DNA from: JBGSMF01 sp964651475
GTDB taxonomy: Bacteria > Chloroflexota > Anaerolineae > Fen-1058
Length of the DNA stretch: 64,000 nucleotides
Assembly: GCA_964651475.1 (NCBI GenBank)
Contig: CAZYXV010000017.1
Location: 1 to 64,000, forward strand
Direction: 5' to 3'
In this document: piece by piece, positions 20,820-28,970 of the stretch
How the letters are laid out: each line of letters starts with the position of its first letter
Position numbering within the stretch: the stretch's first letter is position 1
Notes under the pieces: model-generated
Database searches by the model: none
What the model saw: the letters and a program-made list of their open reading frames with translations, nothing else
Told to the model about the DNA's origin: nothing
Position numbers and translations under genes: made by a program

Positions 20820-21683
20820 TCATCCCGCAACGGCGATGAGGATGATGCCAGACACAATTAGCACTGAGGCCGGCACACGCAGAGCCGCTTGCCCTTCGTG
20901 CAGCCAGACCGCGCCGATCCACGCGCCCAGCATGACGCTAATCTCGCGCACTGCCCCAACATAGCTCACGTTGCTGCGTTGAACGGCCATCAGCACCAGA
21001 GTGTAAGCCAACGTCGTTGAAACGCCCGCGGCCAGCGCCGTCCATTTTCCGATGCGCCATTCGTGGCGCATCACCTCGCCTCGCAGCCCCACCCAACACA
21101 CCGGCGTCAGCACTACCCACGTCCCAAGCAAGACCAGGTACAAATACGGCAAGGGCTGAAGGTATTGGACGCCGACCTTGTCCACGGTCGAGTAAACGCC
21201 GATGAATACTCCGGCCAGCAATGCCCACCGGCTGCCCGCTTGCTGCCAGGATGTGAGCGGTTTGAATACATCGTTGATTGAGCGCAGGTTGAGGCTGTAC
21301 AGCCCCAGCACAATCAGCGCAATGCCGAGCCAACCGGCCGGGGTGGGCCGTTCGCCCAAAAAGATGCCGGCCCACAGTGCGATGAACAGGGGCGCCGAGC
21401 CGCGCGATAGAGGATAAGCGACGGACAGGTCGCCGCGCGTATAGGCGGCGCTGGCGGCAATGATATAAGCTGCTTCACCCAGCGCGCTGACTATCAATGC
21501 GATCCAGGCGGTGGGCGGCCAATCCCAACGCAGCGTCAACACAATCGGGCTGAACAGGGCCAGCACCCACAGCAGCCAACACCACATAAAGGCCAGCTTG
21601 CTGGCCGCGCGCTTGTAGGCTACATGCGCGCCCACATGCAAACAGGCGGCGCACATGAGGAAGAACAAAGTTGTGAACGACAC
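20820..21683 (-). CDS. EamA/DMT-family drug/metabolite transporter
   Basis: A 287-residue integral membrane protein with about ten predicted transmembrane helices in two halves, as usual for EamA proteins. The internal repeat is visible: AAYTRGDLSVAYPLSRGSAP in the first half matches MAVQRSNVSYVGAVREISVM in the second, both followed by a GAxxxGE- or GAxWLHE-type motif. These carriers export or exchange small metabolites; the substrate cannot be told from sequence. The GTG start at 21683 has only a weak AGG upstream, and an internal ATG about nine codons later is an alternative. It is not tightly linked to either neighbour. Confidence 0.85.
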   Translation of the reverse strand: MSFTTLFFLMCAACLHVGAHVAYKRAASKLAFMWCWLLWVLALFSPIVLTLRWDWPPTAWIALIVSALGEAAYIIAASAAYTRGDLSVAYPLSRGSAPLFIALWAGIFLGERPTPAGWLGIALIVLGLYSLNLRSINDVFKPLTSWQQAGSRWALLAGVFIGVYSTVDKVGVQYLQPLPYLYLVLLGTWVVLTPVCWVGLRGEVMRHEWRIGKWTALAAGVSTTLAYTLVLMAVQRSNVSYVGAVREISVMLGAWIGAVWLHEGQAALRVPASVLIVSGIILIAVAG

Positions 21684-21743
21684 GTGTTTCAGACCTGCGC
21701 CGGGCCAGCGCCAATACTCGTTAGGATTTTTGCCGTCAAAACG

Positions 21744-22181
21744 TCAACGCCTCGATACGGTAAATTCCGTCGAGGCAAGCTTGTGACGGCCCAGATAGAC
21801 CATCACCCTATGCCGGCCGCTGCTCAATCCTGCTGGCGGCGCATCCAGGGTCGCCACGATATAGCCCGGTTGGTAACGATCATCTCTATCAACCAGAACG
21901 TCTCCGTTGTACTCCAATAGAAATCCCAGGGGTATATTAGGGCCAATCCCTTCGAGATACCCGCAAACGTGGATTTCTTTCACGCCCACCGTTATGGGAT
22001 AGGTGACCGAAATCGGTGTCCCGTTCGAGTCCAGCCCCGAACAGATGGAAAGTTGAGTGATTTGGGCCTCGTAATCTATTCGCCAGGTGCGCCCATAAGT
22101 GGCCAGCAGAAGAATGGCACTACAGGCTGCGAACGAGACCCATACAATCACAACACCGCGCAACGAGTTTAGTCGTGCCAT
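21744..22181 (-). CDS. Membrane-anchored hypothetical protein
   Basis: A 145-residue protein with one N-terminal hydrophobic segment (about residues 8-28, VVIVWVSFAACSAILLLATY). A predicted extracytoplasmic beta-rich domain follows (YPITVGVKEIHVCGYLEG, then YLGRHKLASTEFTV), resembling a small Ig-like or carbohydrate-binding fold such as a DUF11-type or usher-like module. Two cysteines (CSG, VCGY) could form a disulfide. I do not recognise the family. GGAGG immediately abuts the ATG at 22181, an unusually short spacing. It is co-directional with the metalloprotease upstream but separated by 140 bases. Confidence 0.6.
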   Translation of the reverse strand: MARLNSLRGVVIVWVSFAACSAILLLATYGRTWRIDYEAQITQLSICSGLDSNGTPISVTYPITVGVKEIHVCGYLEGIGPNIPLGFLLEYNGDVLVDRDDRYQPGYIVATLDAPPAGLSSGRHRVMVYLGRHKLASTEFTVSRR

Positions 22182-22321
22182 CCTCCAAACCTCACCGAGA
22201 AAGTGTGGCTATCCCTTACCTGAAATAGAATCATGTTTACGCAGGCTGCTTTTTCGGCTTCGGAGCGTAACTCACCGGATACTTTTGGGCGTTATTGTGC
22301 TGTGCTGCTGGCTCTCCCGGC

Positions 22322-25246
22322 CTATGTGTTGCGCAAGATTAGGGGCAGGTAGATCATTTTGACCCCCACGATAAAACGGGCGCTGGCCTGGCCCTGGCGC
22401 TGCGTGTCCGGCCAGTAAGCAGTGCCGGACGTGTGCACAAAGTGGGCTGTGTTCTGAACAACAGTGCCGTCAGGCACGGCCACGTCGAGAGTGGCGGGAA
22501 TCGTCAGCGTGACGCGGCTGTTGGCCGCCACCGTCAGCACTTGATCCAGGTTGGTGCCAATCACATAGGCCGGCAAAGTATCCGTGACGTGCACCTCGGT
22601 CGCTATGGCTCCGCCTTGATTTGCCAAAACAATCGTATACGTCAGCGGGCTGCCCGGCGCAGCATCCGCGCCGGAAAAGGCCACCGATTTGTCAATCGAG
22701 AGCACGGGCACCGGGTCGCTGCGGCAGAGGAGCACATCGTCCACACTCCAGCCTTCTTCCACGCTGCTGCGGTACCAGCCGTCCTTTACCATCCGGAAAC
22801 GAATGTGCACACTGTCCTCGGGGGCGACCAGCTTGCCCAGATCCACCATAGATTGGATGTAGCCTTTGCTGTCGCCCGAAAAGGCCGGGCGCCCGCCGAT
22901 GGGACTGTAGTTAGTCGTCGTTACCACGGTGGAATAGCCGTTTTGGATATAGTTTTCATCACCCACGTCTACCCACTGCCCGTCGTTGACCTTGATCTCG
23001 ACCACGCCGCCATCGGAAGCATAATTCGAGTCTTTCATTTCAAGCTCATATTTGTGGATAAAGACCAATGTGGGTGAGATGCCTCGCACAGTAATGGTCG
23101 GGCTGGCCAGATACGAGTCCTGGTTGAATTCGTTTTCATCATCTATGAACCAATAGTTATTCCCGCTGTAACCGCCATCGGTGCGGCCCTGCCAGTTGTC
23201 GTCTCCATAACTGCTGGCGACCGTCCAATCCTCAAAGCCGTCTTCGTGGTCATCGTGAAACAGGGACGTACACAGCGTCGGGCCAATACTGGATATATCG
23301 AAAAAGATATTGTTCGCACACTCGACTTTGACGAGCAGGCTAGTGGGCGGCGTGTTGGGCAAGGTGATGGCTTCTTTACCATCGTTGGGAGTATTGGCCG
23401 CCAGCGTGGTGGGAAAGCTGTTGCCGCCATCGGTGGAAAGCAAAATGTTGATATGGGAGCAACTCACGGGCGCGGCGGCGGTTCCCGCCACATCCCAGCT
23501 AACCGTTTGCTGCGATGCGCGTGGCAGGGCCATTACGCCGGTGGGAAACGTTACCCGGAACGGCCCGGCAGAGCCGGCGACTGTTACCGTCATTGCATCA
23601 TCGCTGACGCCGCCCTGGCCATCGCGCGCGATCAGCCGGAATTGCATGTCCCGGTCGATGGTGGGCAGCGACTCGCCGGGGCCATAATACGACCCATCGA
23701 GAATATTGACCAGGCGGGGCAAAATGCGCACCGGGCTGGTGATGGGAGAAAAGGAGCGAAGGATGGGGCGGGCGTTGCCATCGTCGTCGCGGTTGGGAAC
23801 AGTAGTGGTGTACGGTTCGGCCCCGAGGTCAAATTCTTCCCAGGTATACGTGAGGGCGTCGCCGTCCGCGTCGCTGCCCGAGCCGTTCAGGACAAAGGGC
23901 GTTCGCGCCGGGATGGTATAGTCCGGGCCAGCTTCCACAGCCGGGGCCGTGTTGCCCGTCTCGGTGTGGGCGCCGCACATGCTCCCCTCGTAAAGGGTGA
24001 CGTAATCAATGACCCGATCCATGCTGCTGACGTGGAAATAGTCATTTCTGCCCTCTCCGCTATCGAGGATGGATTGGTTGCATTGGCCCGCGTAGGACAT
24101 GATGGTAGAGCCGCTGCCCGGCTCATAGGCTTGATAGTCGGCCCGGCTGCAATTGGAGGCATTTTGGGTATGATGAGAGTTGAATTGGTGTCCCACTTCG
24201 TGAGCGGTCTGGAGTACAGAGCCACTGCCTGTTCCCCTTGCTTTGTAGCCATCAATGCAGGGGGTGCCTAACGTCGCCACGCCGCTGCTTGCAGACCGAA
24301 AGCAATGCCCCACGTCGTAATTGGCGCGGCCAATGACGGCGTCCAGGTTGGCCTGGTTTTCGCCCAGGATGGCGCTGGCGTCGCTGTCCGTATAGGGGTC
24401 GGCGTCGCCGTCGGTGTAGATGATTTGGTCGTTATTAGCGATCAACGCCAGGCGAATTGAAAAATCGCGCTCGTAAATGCCATTCACAGCGTTGATAGTG
24501 TTGACGATGGCGGCCAATGTTTGAGTGATGGTGCCGCCCTGTTCCTGGGCATATTCGCCGGTCGTGGCCACTGCCAGCCGGTAGGTGTGGCGAGTGGCGT
24601 GCGACCTTGACGTGGCGTTTGTGGCTCGCGGCTCATGCGGGACCGCAACAGTGTCTATATCATCGCCCCAGCTATCTTGATCTATAGCGTCTTGTTCGTC
24701 AAAGCACATGTAGCGCGTTGCGTCTCCGCGGCGATAAGGAGCAATGACAAAGCGCCGGGAGCCAATGTCGAGCGTCGCCTGAAACCCGGCCGCCGTCCAA
24801 CTGAGTCGGGCGGCGGCAGTGGGATCGTCCACGCCCCAGCCGAGATAGGTCTTGAATTCGGGGAACTTGGCGGCCAGTCCCGGCTCCATCATGCTGTATT
24901 CCTCAATGCGAAAGTGGGCAGTCCTGCCGTCTGGCAACGGCAAGGCCAGCACTGCAGGCTGCCCGGTATGGCCTTCCAGAGGAGCCTGGGCAAGGGCGGC
25001 TTTTAGCCGGCTTACGTCGGCGGCCACCAGGCGATAGCGGGCGGGAAGCGGCTCTGCCATTCCGGTGATTTGAGCTTCGCGCCAGATGCCATCAGCGTCG
25101 CCCTGGCCTGCATCAGGAACAGACAACGCGCTCCCGGCCGGCGCAAGTATCAGCAATGCCAGCAAAATAATCGCGCTGCCTGACAAGCAAAAGAGCCGTC
25201 TCTGAGATGTGCTGACCGTGTTTGCATTGAACAAGTCGTGTTTCAT
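22322..25246 (-). CDS. Secreted metzincin metalloprotease with DUF11-like domain
   Basis: A 974-residue exported zinc protease. A signal segment lies at about residues 15-40 (LSGSAIILLALLILAPAGSA), followed by a propeptide-like region. The catalytic domain contains HEVGHQFNSHH (near residue 345), the metzincin zinc site with Asn in place of the usual Gly, and the Met-turn GSTIMSYAGQ about 35 residues later, as in reprolysin-like M12 peptidases. An Ig/cadherin-like segment follows (AGPDYTIPARTPFVLNGSGSDADGD), then a MAM-like jelly roll, and a DUF11 repeat (SIDKSVAFSGADAAPGSPLTYTI). The C-terminus MIYLPLILRNT closely resembles that of the giant protein. AAAGGGA lies upstream of the ATG. The stop codon is TAG, relevant to the amber suppressor tRNA at 62.76 kb. 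Confidence 0.88.
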   Translation of the reverse strand: MKHDLFNANTVSTSQRRLFCLSGSAIILLALLILAPAGSALSVPDAGQGDADGIWREAQITGMAEPLPARYRLVAADVSRLKAALAQAPLEGHTGQPAVLALPLPDGRTAHFRIEEYSMMEPGLAAKFPEFKTYLGWGVDDPTAAARLSWTAAGFQATLDIGSRRFVIAPYRRGDATRYMCFDEQDAIDQDSWGDDIDTVAVPHEPRATNATSRSHATRHTYRLAVATTGEYAQEQGGTITQTLAAIVNTINAVNGIYERDFSIRLALIANNDQIIYTDGDADPYTDSDASAILGENQANLDAVIGRANYDVGHCFRSASSGVATLGTPCIDGYKARGTGSGSVLQTAHEVGHQFNSHHTQNASNCSRADYQAYEPGSGSTIMSYAGQCNQSILDSGEGRNDYFHVSSMDRVIDYVTLYEGSMCGAHTETGNTAPAVEAGPDYTIPARTPFVLNGSGSDADGDALTYTWEEFDLGAEPYTTTVPNRDDDGNARPILRSFSPITSPVRILPRLVNILDGSYYGPGESLPTIDRDMQFRLIARDGQGGVSDDAMTVTVAGSAGPFRVTFPTGVMALPRASQQTVSWDVAGTAAAPVSCSHINILLSTDGGNSFPTTLAANTPNDGKEAITLPNTPPTSLLVKVECANNIFFDISSIGPTLCTSLFHDDHEDGFEDWTVASSYGDDNWQGRTDGGYSGNNYWFIDDENEFNQDSYLASPTITVRGISPTLVFIHKYELEMKDSNYASDGGVVEIKVNDGQWVDVGDENYIQNGYSTVVTTTNYSPIGGRPAFSGDSKGYIQSMVDLGKLVAPEDSVHIRFRMVKDGWYRSSVEEGWSVDDVLLCRSDPVPVLSIDKSVAFSGADAAPGSPLTYTIVLANQGGAIATEVHVTDTLPAYVIGTNLDQVLTVAANSRVTLTIPATLDVAVPDGTVVQNTAHFVHTSGTAYWPDTQRQGQASARFIVGVKMIYLPLILRNT

Positions 25247-25272
25247 AATGTTTGATCCCTTTACCTAAATAC

Positions 25273-25357
25273 CTCAAAATGTAGGGGCGAACCCTTGCGG
25301 TCGCCCCTGAAGGCTGGTACGAGACCTGCTCCTACCCTGAATTATTGCCAGGATATT
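25273..25357. repeat. Short palindromic repeat bounded by CTCAAAAT copies
   Basis: GGGGCG (25284-25289) with ACC and the later GGT and CGCCCC (25302-25307) form a GC-rich hairpin. The stretch is bordered by CTCAAAAT at 25273-25280 and again at 25358-25365; the latter also borders the next element. This could be an older insertion using the same target. The family was not recognised. Confidence 0.4.
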
Positions 25358-25496
25358 CTCAAAATGTAACTGCTCAGGCTTTTCCCTTGTGAAGGTTGCA
25401 GACACATCCACTTTAGCCGGCAGCCTGGCTCACAGTGCAAATTTCTCGGCACATCCAAGGCCCAACCTTCGCAAGGGTGAGCAGTCACCTCAAAAT
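25358..25496. mobile_element. MITE-like element with 8-bp target duplication
   Basis: The terminal inverted repeats GTAACTGCTCA (25366-25376) and TGAGCAGTCAC (25478-25488) match at 10 of 11 positions. Internally, CCCTTGTGAAGGTTG (25384-25398) and CAACCTTCGCAAGGG (25463-25477) extend the inverted repeat. The 123-base body is flanked by identical CTCAAAAT octamers (25358-25365 and 25489-25496), the mark of an 8-bp target-site duplication. There is no ORF, so any mobility would depend on a transposase elsewhere. The right duplication contains the stop codon of the methyltransferase gene, so the element landed exactly at that gene's end. Confidence 0.6.
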
Positions 25497-26053
25497 ACGA
25501 ATGGCACAAACATCTTGGTCCGTTTCATATAGTCTTGATAGGCTGGACCAAAAAAGCGAATACACTCAAACTCATCTGCCCTGGCCGTGGCGACCAGAAA
25601 TAGGGTCGCCGCCAGCGCCAGCAACGCGCCGACCCAGGCGGGCGCCTTGAAAAATATTCCCCACGCCAGGAACAGTAGAGAACTGTATAGGGGGTGGCGA
25701 ATGTAATGATAGATGCCGCTGGTCACCAACGAGGAGGTCTTTTCAAAGGCCAAGAGCTGGGGCTCTGTATCCCGTTGCTTGATGGGTTTCCCCTGGGTAG
25801 TCAGCGAGCGGACGCCGAAAGCAAGCGGGATAATGCTTACAATGAGCAAGAACCAGGAGACAAGCTGATGCCAGGACAAGGGGGCGCGGAACCAGGCCCC
25901 GATATTGAGAAGAAACAGGGCGAGAATAAACTCCCAGGCAAAGAAACGATAGAAACCGTGCGAACGCGGCGCGCGGAGGGAGGCGCGAGAGATGTAGATG
26001 ATTCCGGCGGATAGCACGGCGAAGGCGATTACTGAGATGATGCTGATTTTCAT
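25490..26053 (-). CDS. Isoprenylcysteine carboxyl methyltransferase-like membrane protein
   Basis: A 187-residue membrane protein with about five hydrophobic helices and the ICMT/phospholipid methyltransferase signature GIYHYIRHPLYSSLLFLAWG (about residues 113-132), followed near the C-terminus by ADEFECIRFFGPAYQDYMKRT, the conserved E..L...FG..Y..Y..R motif that helps bind S-adenosylmethionine. Bacterial members methylate small or lipid substrates that are mostly unknown. The start ATG at 26053 lies three bases after the stop of the 78-residue gene, so the two are probably translated as a unit. Its 3' end is bordered by a MITE-like insertion that duplicated the bases around the stop codon, leaving the protein intact. 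Confidence 0.82.
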   Translation of the reverse strand: MKISIISVIAFAVLSAGIIYISRASLRAPRSHGFYRFFAWEFILALFLLNIGAWFRAPLSWHQLVSWFLLIVSIIPLAFGVRSLTTQGKPIKQRDTEPQLLAFEKTSSLVTSGIYHYIRHPLYSSLLFLAWGIFFKAPAWVGALLALAATLFLVATARADEFECIRFFGPAYQDYMKRTKMFVPFVF

Positions 26054-26056
26054 AGT

Positions 26057-26293
26057 TTACTCGTCCCCGGCCCAACGCCCGATCAACGAAACAATCAACC
26101 ACAACAGGCTGAACAATGCCGCACCGCCCATCAAGCACGCCACGCCCAACAGTGCGGCTTGCCAGCCATATATCAGGCTGATGACCAGGCCCCCGACGAC
26201 GACGAGAAAGAATACCACCCACCACGCCAGTTGGCGTTCGGCCTGGCGTCTCGATTCGCGCAGGTTGGTGGGTGGATTGGATTTATCCGGCAT
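26057..26293 (-). CDS. Small two-helix membrane protein
   Basis: The 78-residue frame starts at the ATG at 26293. It has a charged amphipathic start (NPPTNLRESRRQAERQLAWW) and two transmembrane segments, VVFFLVVVGGLVISLIYGW (about 27-45) and LLGVACLMGGAALFSLLWLI (about 48-67). A longer ATG further upstream in the same frame (26728) would overlap the esterase gene in another frame and is implausible. It sits between the esterase (16-base gap) and the methyltransferase (3-base gap), so it belongs to that operon. I recognise no family; it may be a small partner or scaffold of the neighbouring membrane enzyme. Confidence 0.65.
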   Translation of the reverse strand: MPDKSNPPTNLRESRRQAERQLAWWVVFFLVVVGGLVISLIYGWQAALLGVACLMGGAALFSLLWLIVSLIGRWAGDE

Positions 26294-26309
26294 AAATCGG
26301 CAGGATGGG

Positions 26310-27305
26310 TTAACGCCATCCTTCGGCGTAAAAAGACAGGTATTCACCCAGGCGCGCGGCCCAGAACGGATCGGAATGGTCGCCCTGGTAAATGACGTAC
26401 TTGTGTTCGACGCCGGCGTTGGTGAGAGCCTGGTCGAGCGCATCGGAGCCTGGCTTGGTATAATCGGCGTCGCCGGCGTCCAGGTAGATGCGCAGCGATT
26501 TGACGGAAGGATTGGCGGCCAGGTAGATTGGATCGTAAACCGGGCCGGCCAGATTGACGTTGAGCGACGCGCTGTGACCGCCCACGGCGTAAAACAGTTC
26601 GGGGTGGCGGAATCCGATTTCCAACGACCACACGCCGCCCCGGCTGATGCCGCCAATCGCGCGCCTGTCTCGGCGCGGGTCGGTGCGATACGTGCGGTCA
26701 ATGAAAGGAATAAAGTCGTTGACCACAATGCCTTCCAACGACTCGTCGCCGCCGCTGGTGTTCGAGTACATGTGCGGATCGCTGGCCAGCATGACGATCA
26801 CCATGGGCGGCAGGGCGCCGGCCTGGATCGCTTCGTCGGCCACGCGCGCCACGCCCAGGTCATCCCAGTGCGCATCGTCGCTGTGCGAGCCGTGGAACAC
26901 GTACAGCGCCGGGTACTGCGTTTCGCTTTGCGTGGGGTGAGCGTAACACGGCGGCAAGTAAATGCGATAGATTTGATCGCGCCCCAAAGTGCGGCTGAAG
27001 AACGTGCCGCGCTCGACGTGCCCGATGGTTTCTATGCACGGTTCTGGTGTGGGGGTCGGAGTGACGGTCGGCGTGGGTGTGGGCGTATGAGTGGGCGTGG
27101 CTGTCGGTGTTAGGGTAGGGGGCAACGGGGTGGGTGTGGATGTGGCGGTCAGGGTCGGCGTGGCCCAGACGGTGGTTGCGCCAGGCGTCACCATAGCGTG
27201 CGCCCACAGGGTAGCCAGTGCAACAGCGCCTATCAGGATGACGGCGCTGATAGCGGGCCGGGTGAATGCGAGAAGCGCGGAAGAGCGCCGGGTATGTTGG
27301 TTCAT
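26310..27305 (-). CDS. Exported esterase D/Fes-like alpha/beta hydrolase
   Basis: A 331-residue protein: signal anchor (about residues 15-40, AISAVILIGAVALATLWAHA), then a low-complexity Thr/Pro linker (about 45-92, TPTPTPTVTPTPTPEP), then a putative esterase domain. The nucleophile elbow is GGISRGG (about residue 222), with oxyanion-region PALYVFHGSH, a likely acid in YLDAGDADY, and the catalytic His in YQGDHSDPFW. This matches the enterochelin-esterase/antigen-85-like family that cleaves ester bonds of siderophores, acylated sugars or glucuronoyl esters; the substrate is unknown. The linker suggests anchoring outside the membrane. It lies 11 bases after the lipoprotein gene and upstream of the small membrane protein, within one operon. 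Confidence 0.85.
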   Translation of the reverse strand: MNQHTRRSSALLAFTRPAISAVILIGAVALATLWAHAMVTPGATTVWATPTLTATSTPTPLPPTLTPTATPTHTPTPTPTVTPTPTPEPCIETIGHVERGTFFSRTLGRDQIYRIYLPPCYAHPTQSETQYPALYVFHGSHSDDAHWDDLGVARVADEAIQAGALPPMVIVMLASDPHMYSNTSGGDESLEGIVVNDFIPFIDRTYRTDPRRDRRAIGGISRGGVWSLEIGFRHPELFYAVGGHSASLNVNLAGPVYDPIYLAANPSVKSLRIYLDAGDADYTKPGSDALDQALTNAGVEHKYVIYQGDHSDPFWAARLGEYLSFYAEGWR

Positions 27306-27316
27306 GCAACCAGGTC

Positions 27317-28462
27317 TTATTGAGGTTCGATCACCGTCAGGTTATCAAATAACACCTTGACGTTGCCCTCGTCAAACGTGCCGACGATGAGGCCCACGTC
27401 GCCGCTGACGAGAGCCGAGTCTTCAGCCGCGGCGACTTGTTCATCATTGACGTACAGTTCCAACGTGCTGCCCGTGCACATGGCCCTCACGCGATTGCTG
27501 ACCAGACCTTGCCGGATGGCAGGCGACGGCGTATAGTCTTCGTCGTCGGAACTGAGCATGACCTGCTCGTCGTTTTCTACTTTAAAAATGGCAGCCTGGC
27601 CGTCGGCCCGAATCACAAAGTAGTAAAAGTTGTTGCTGTTCACGTAGCGGCAGATGATCCCGAACTCGACCATTCCAACATCGTCTTTGGGGCCTCGGTC
27701 CAGCGTCGTCTCTACCTCGATCATTACATTTTCCAGGTCCAGGTCCGCGTTAGGGTTGGCCCACGCCAGCCACTCGGGCATTTTAACGGTGATGGCGTAT
27801 TGTCCATCTTGGTAGCCGACGGTCGCGTTATCGCTGTCGTCAATATCCCAGCCGCTGGCGTCGTCTTCAAAGTCATCTTCGTACAATGTGACGCCGAGCG
27901 GAGGCGGCCCGCTGCGAATCTCGAACTCGCCGCTGAGCATCAGATTGCCGTCGTAGTACAGTTCCAGCGAATACAGTCCCGGGTCGAGCGTGCCCGAGTC
28001 AACCTGGAGCGAAAGATGATACACGCCGGAATCGCCGCCATTCCACGCGGTGGTCTTGTCCAGGATGGTCTCGCCCTCCAGCGACCATATACGTTGAAAG
28101 TCAACGCCGTCTTGAACGCCTTCGTATTCCCACACGGCGTTGATCTCGGAAATGTCGAAAAAAGACTCGCCCGGATCAACCGTGCGCAAGCCGTCCGTAT
28201 CGCTGATCACCTCGGAGGCAAATTCGAGCGCGTAGAATTGAGCCTCGGTGCTCGCGGCGGGAGTGGGAGACGCTTTGGGCGTTCGTGTGGGGCCGGTGGT
28301 GGGTTTGGGTATTTGGGTTGCGGGGGGGGGCGCAGGGCTGGCTGGGGTTGGAGACGGCGGCTGGGTGGGTTCGGGTTTGCTCCCGCTGCCCGAGCAGGCT
28401 AATGCCGCCAGGACGAGCACTATCACAACGAGCGTAATAACGCGCTGCGATTTGTTAATCAT
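27317..28462 (-). CDS. Lipoprotein with C-terminal concanavalin-like (LamG/DUF1080-type) domain
   Basis: A 381-residue protein with a lipoprotein signal (VITLVVIVLVLAALAC, lipobox LAALAC at about residues 18-23), so predicted to be lipid-anchored outside the membrane. A Pro/Thr-rich linker (about 25-70) follows, then a beta-rich domain (about 75-185), and a C-terminal jelly-roll domain beginning LYEDDFEDDASGWDIDDSDN and ending DVGLIVGTFDEGNVKVLFDN. That pattern is typical of the 3-keto-disaccharide-hydrolase/LamG-like fold used in glycan binding. No catalytic residues were identified. AGGAGAG precedes the ATG. It is the first gene of the minus-strand operon with the esterase, just downstream of the tRNA cluster terminator. 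Confidence 0.8.
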   Translation of the reverse strand: MINKSQRVITLVVIVLVLAALACSGSGSKPEPTQPPSPTPASPAPPPATQIPKPTTGPTRTPKASPTPAASTEAQFYALEFASEVISDTDGLRTVDPGESFFDISEINAVWEYEGVQDGVDFQRIWSLEGETILDKTTAWNGGDSGVYHLSLQVDSGTLDPGLYSLELYYDGNLMLSGEFEIRSGPPPLGVTLYEDDFEDDASGWDIDDSDNATVGYQDGQYAITVKMPEWLAWANPNADLDLENVMIEVETTLDRGPKDDVGMVEFGIICRYVNSNNFYYFVIRADGQAAIFKVENDEQVMLSSDDEDYTPSPAIRQGLVSNRVRAMCTGSTLELYVNDEQVAAAEDSALVSGDVGLIVGTFDEGNVKVLFDNLTVIEPQ

Positions 28463-28478
28463 CGTATCTCTCCTGATT

Positions 28479-28506
28479 ATAAAAAAACTCCACGCGGGTG
28501 GAGTTC
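28479..28506 (-). terminator. Rho-independent terminator of the three-tRNA transcript
   Basis: On the minus strand, AACTCCAC, the loop CCGC and GTGGAGTT form an 8-bp stem, followed by an uninterrupted T-run (complement of the A-run 28481-28487). It begins 3 bases after the tRNA-Arg 3' end. Confidence 0.85.
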
Positions 28507-28509
28507 CTG

Positions 28510-28581
28510 TACCCCTGCCAGGAATTGAACCTGGGTCTCAGCCTCCGCAGGGCTGCGCTCTATCCGCTGAGCTACAGGGGC
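28510..28581 (-). tRNA. tRNA-Arg (anticodon GCG)
   Basis: A full cloverleaf: acceptor GCCCCTG/CAGGGGT (with a G1-U72 wobble), D stem GCTC/GAGC, anticodon stem CAGCC/GGCTG with loop CTGCGGA, and T arm CCAGG-TTCAATT-CCTGG. The anticodon GCG reads CGC (and CGU by wobble). The discriminator is A; CCA is not encoded. It is the last of three co-directional tRNA genes. Confidence 0.93.
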
Positions 28582-28602
28582 ATGTAGTATGCGAGCTAAT
28601 GG

Positions 28603-28693
28603 CGGGGAGACAGGGATTCGAACCCTGGGAGGAGTTATTAGACCCCTCAACCGCTTAGCAGGCGGCTCCAATCGTCCACTCTGGCATCTCCCC
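28603..28693 (-). tRNA. tRNA-Ser (anticodon GCT)
   Basis: A 91-base class II tRNA with acceptor GGGGAGA/TCTCCCC, anticodon loop CTGCTAA, a long variable arm (GGGGTC...ACTCC region), T loop TTCGAAT and discriminator G. It reads AGC/AGU. Middle gene of the cluster. Confidence 0.93.
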
Positions 28694-28724
28694 GGACTTG
28701 TAACCACGCGCCAATGGCAAGCAG

Positions 28725-28809
28725 CGGAGGGAGAGGGATTCGAACCCCCGGTGACTTGCGCCACAACGGTTTTCAAGACCGCCGCCATAGTCCACTCGGC
28801 CATCCCTCC
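28725..28809 (-). tRNA. tRNA-Ser (anticodon TGA)
   Basis: An 85-base class II tRNA with acceptor GGAGGGA/TCCCTCC, anticodon stem-loop GGCGGTC-TTGAAAA-CCGTT, a long variable arm, T arm GGGGG-TTCGAAT-CCCTC and discriminator G. It reads UCA. It is the first gene after the promoter. Confidence 0.93.
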
Positions 28810-28838
28810 ATCGCGGGTTACTCCCCCCGCAAGGAGCT

Positions 28839-28867
28839 AGTATACCACGCTGGCAAAGACATGTCAA
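28839..28867 (-). promoter_or_regulatory. Sigma-70 type promoter for the tRNA cluster
   Basis: On the minus strand: TTGACA (28867-28862), exactly 17 bases, TATACT (28844-28839), ending 29 bases before the tRNA-Ser(TGA) 5' end. The same pair of hexamers precedes tRNA-Lys. Confidence 0.85.
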
Positions 28868-28970
28868 ACAAGTCGGACAAGTAGCACACTGTATCCCCTC
28901 ACATTCGACACTACCCCCCGGCGAGAAAATTTTGTATAATTGTTCCACAATTTCGACGCGAGGTTTTATC

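Noticed and set aside
26057..26728. 223-residue protein covering the esterase end and the small membrane protein
   Set aside because: Its first two thirds is a shadow of the esterase frame; only the last 78 codons from the ATG at 26293 look real.
27040..27200. CRISPR-like or tandem repeat in GTGGGxGT-rich DNA
   Set aside because: It encodes the Thr/Pro linker of the esterase; units are irregular and there are no spacers.
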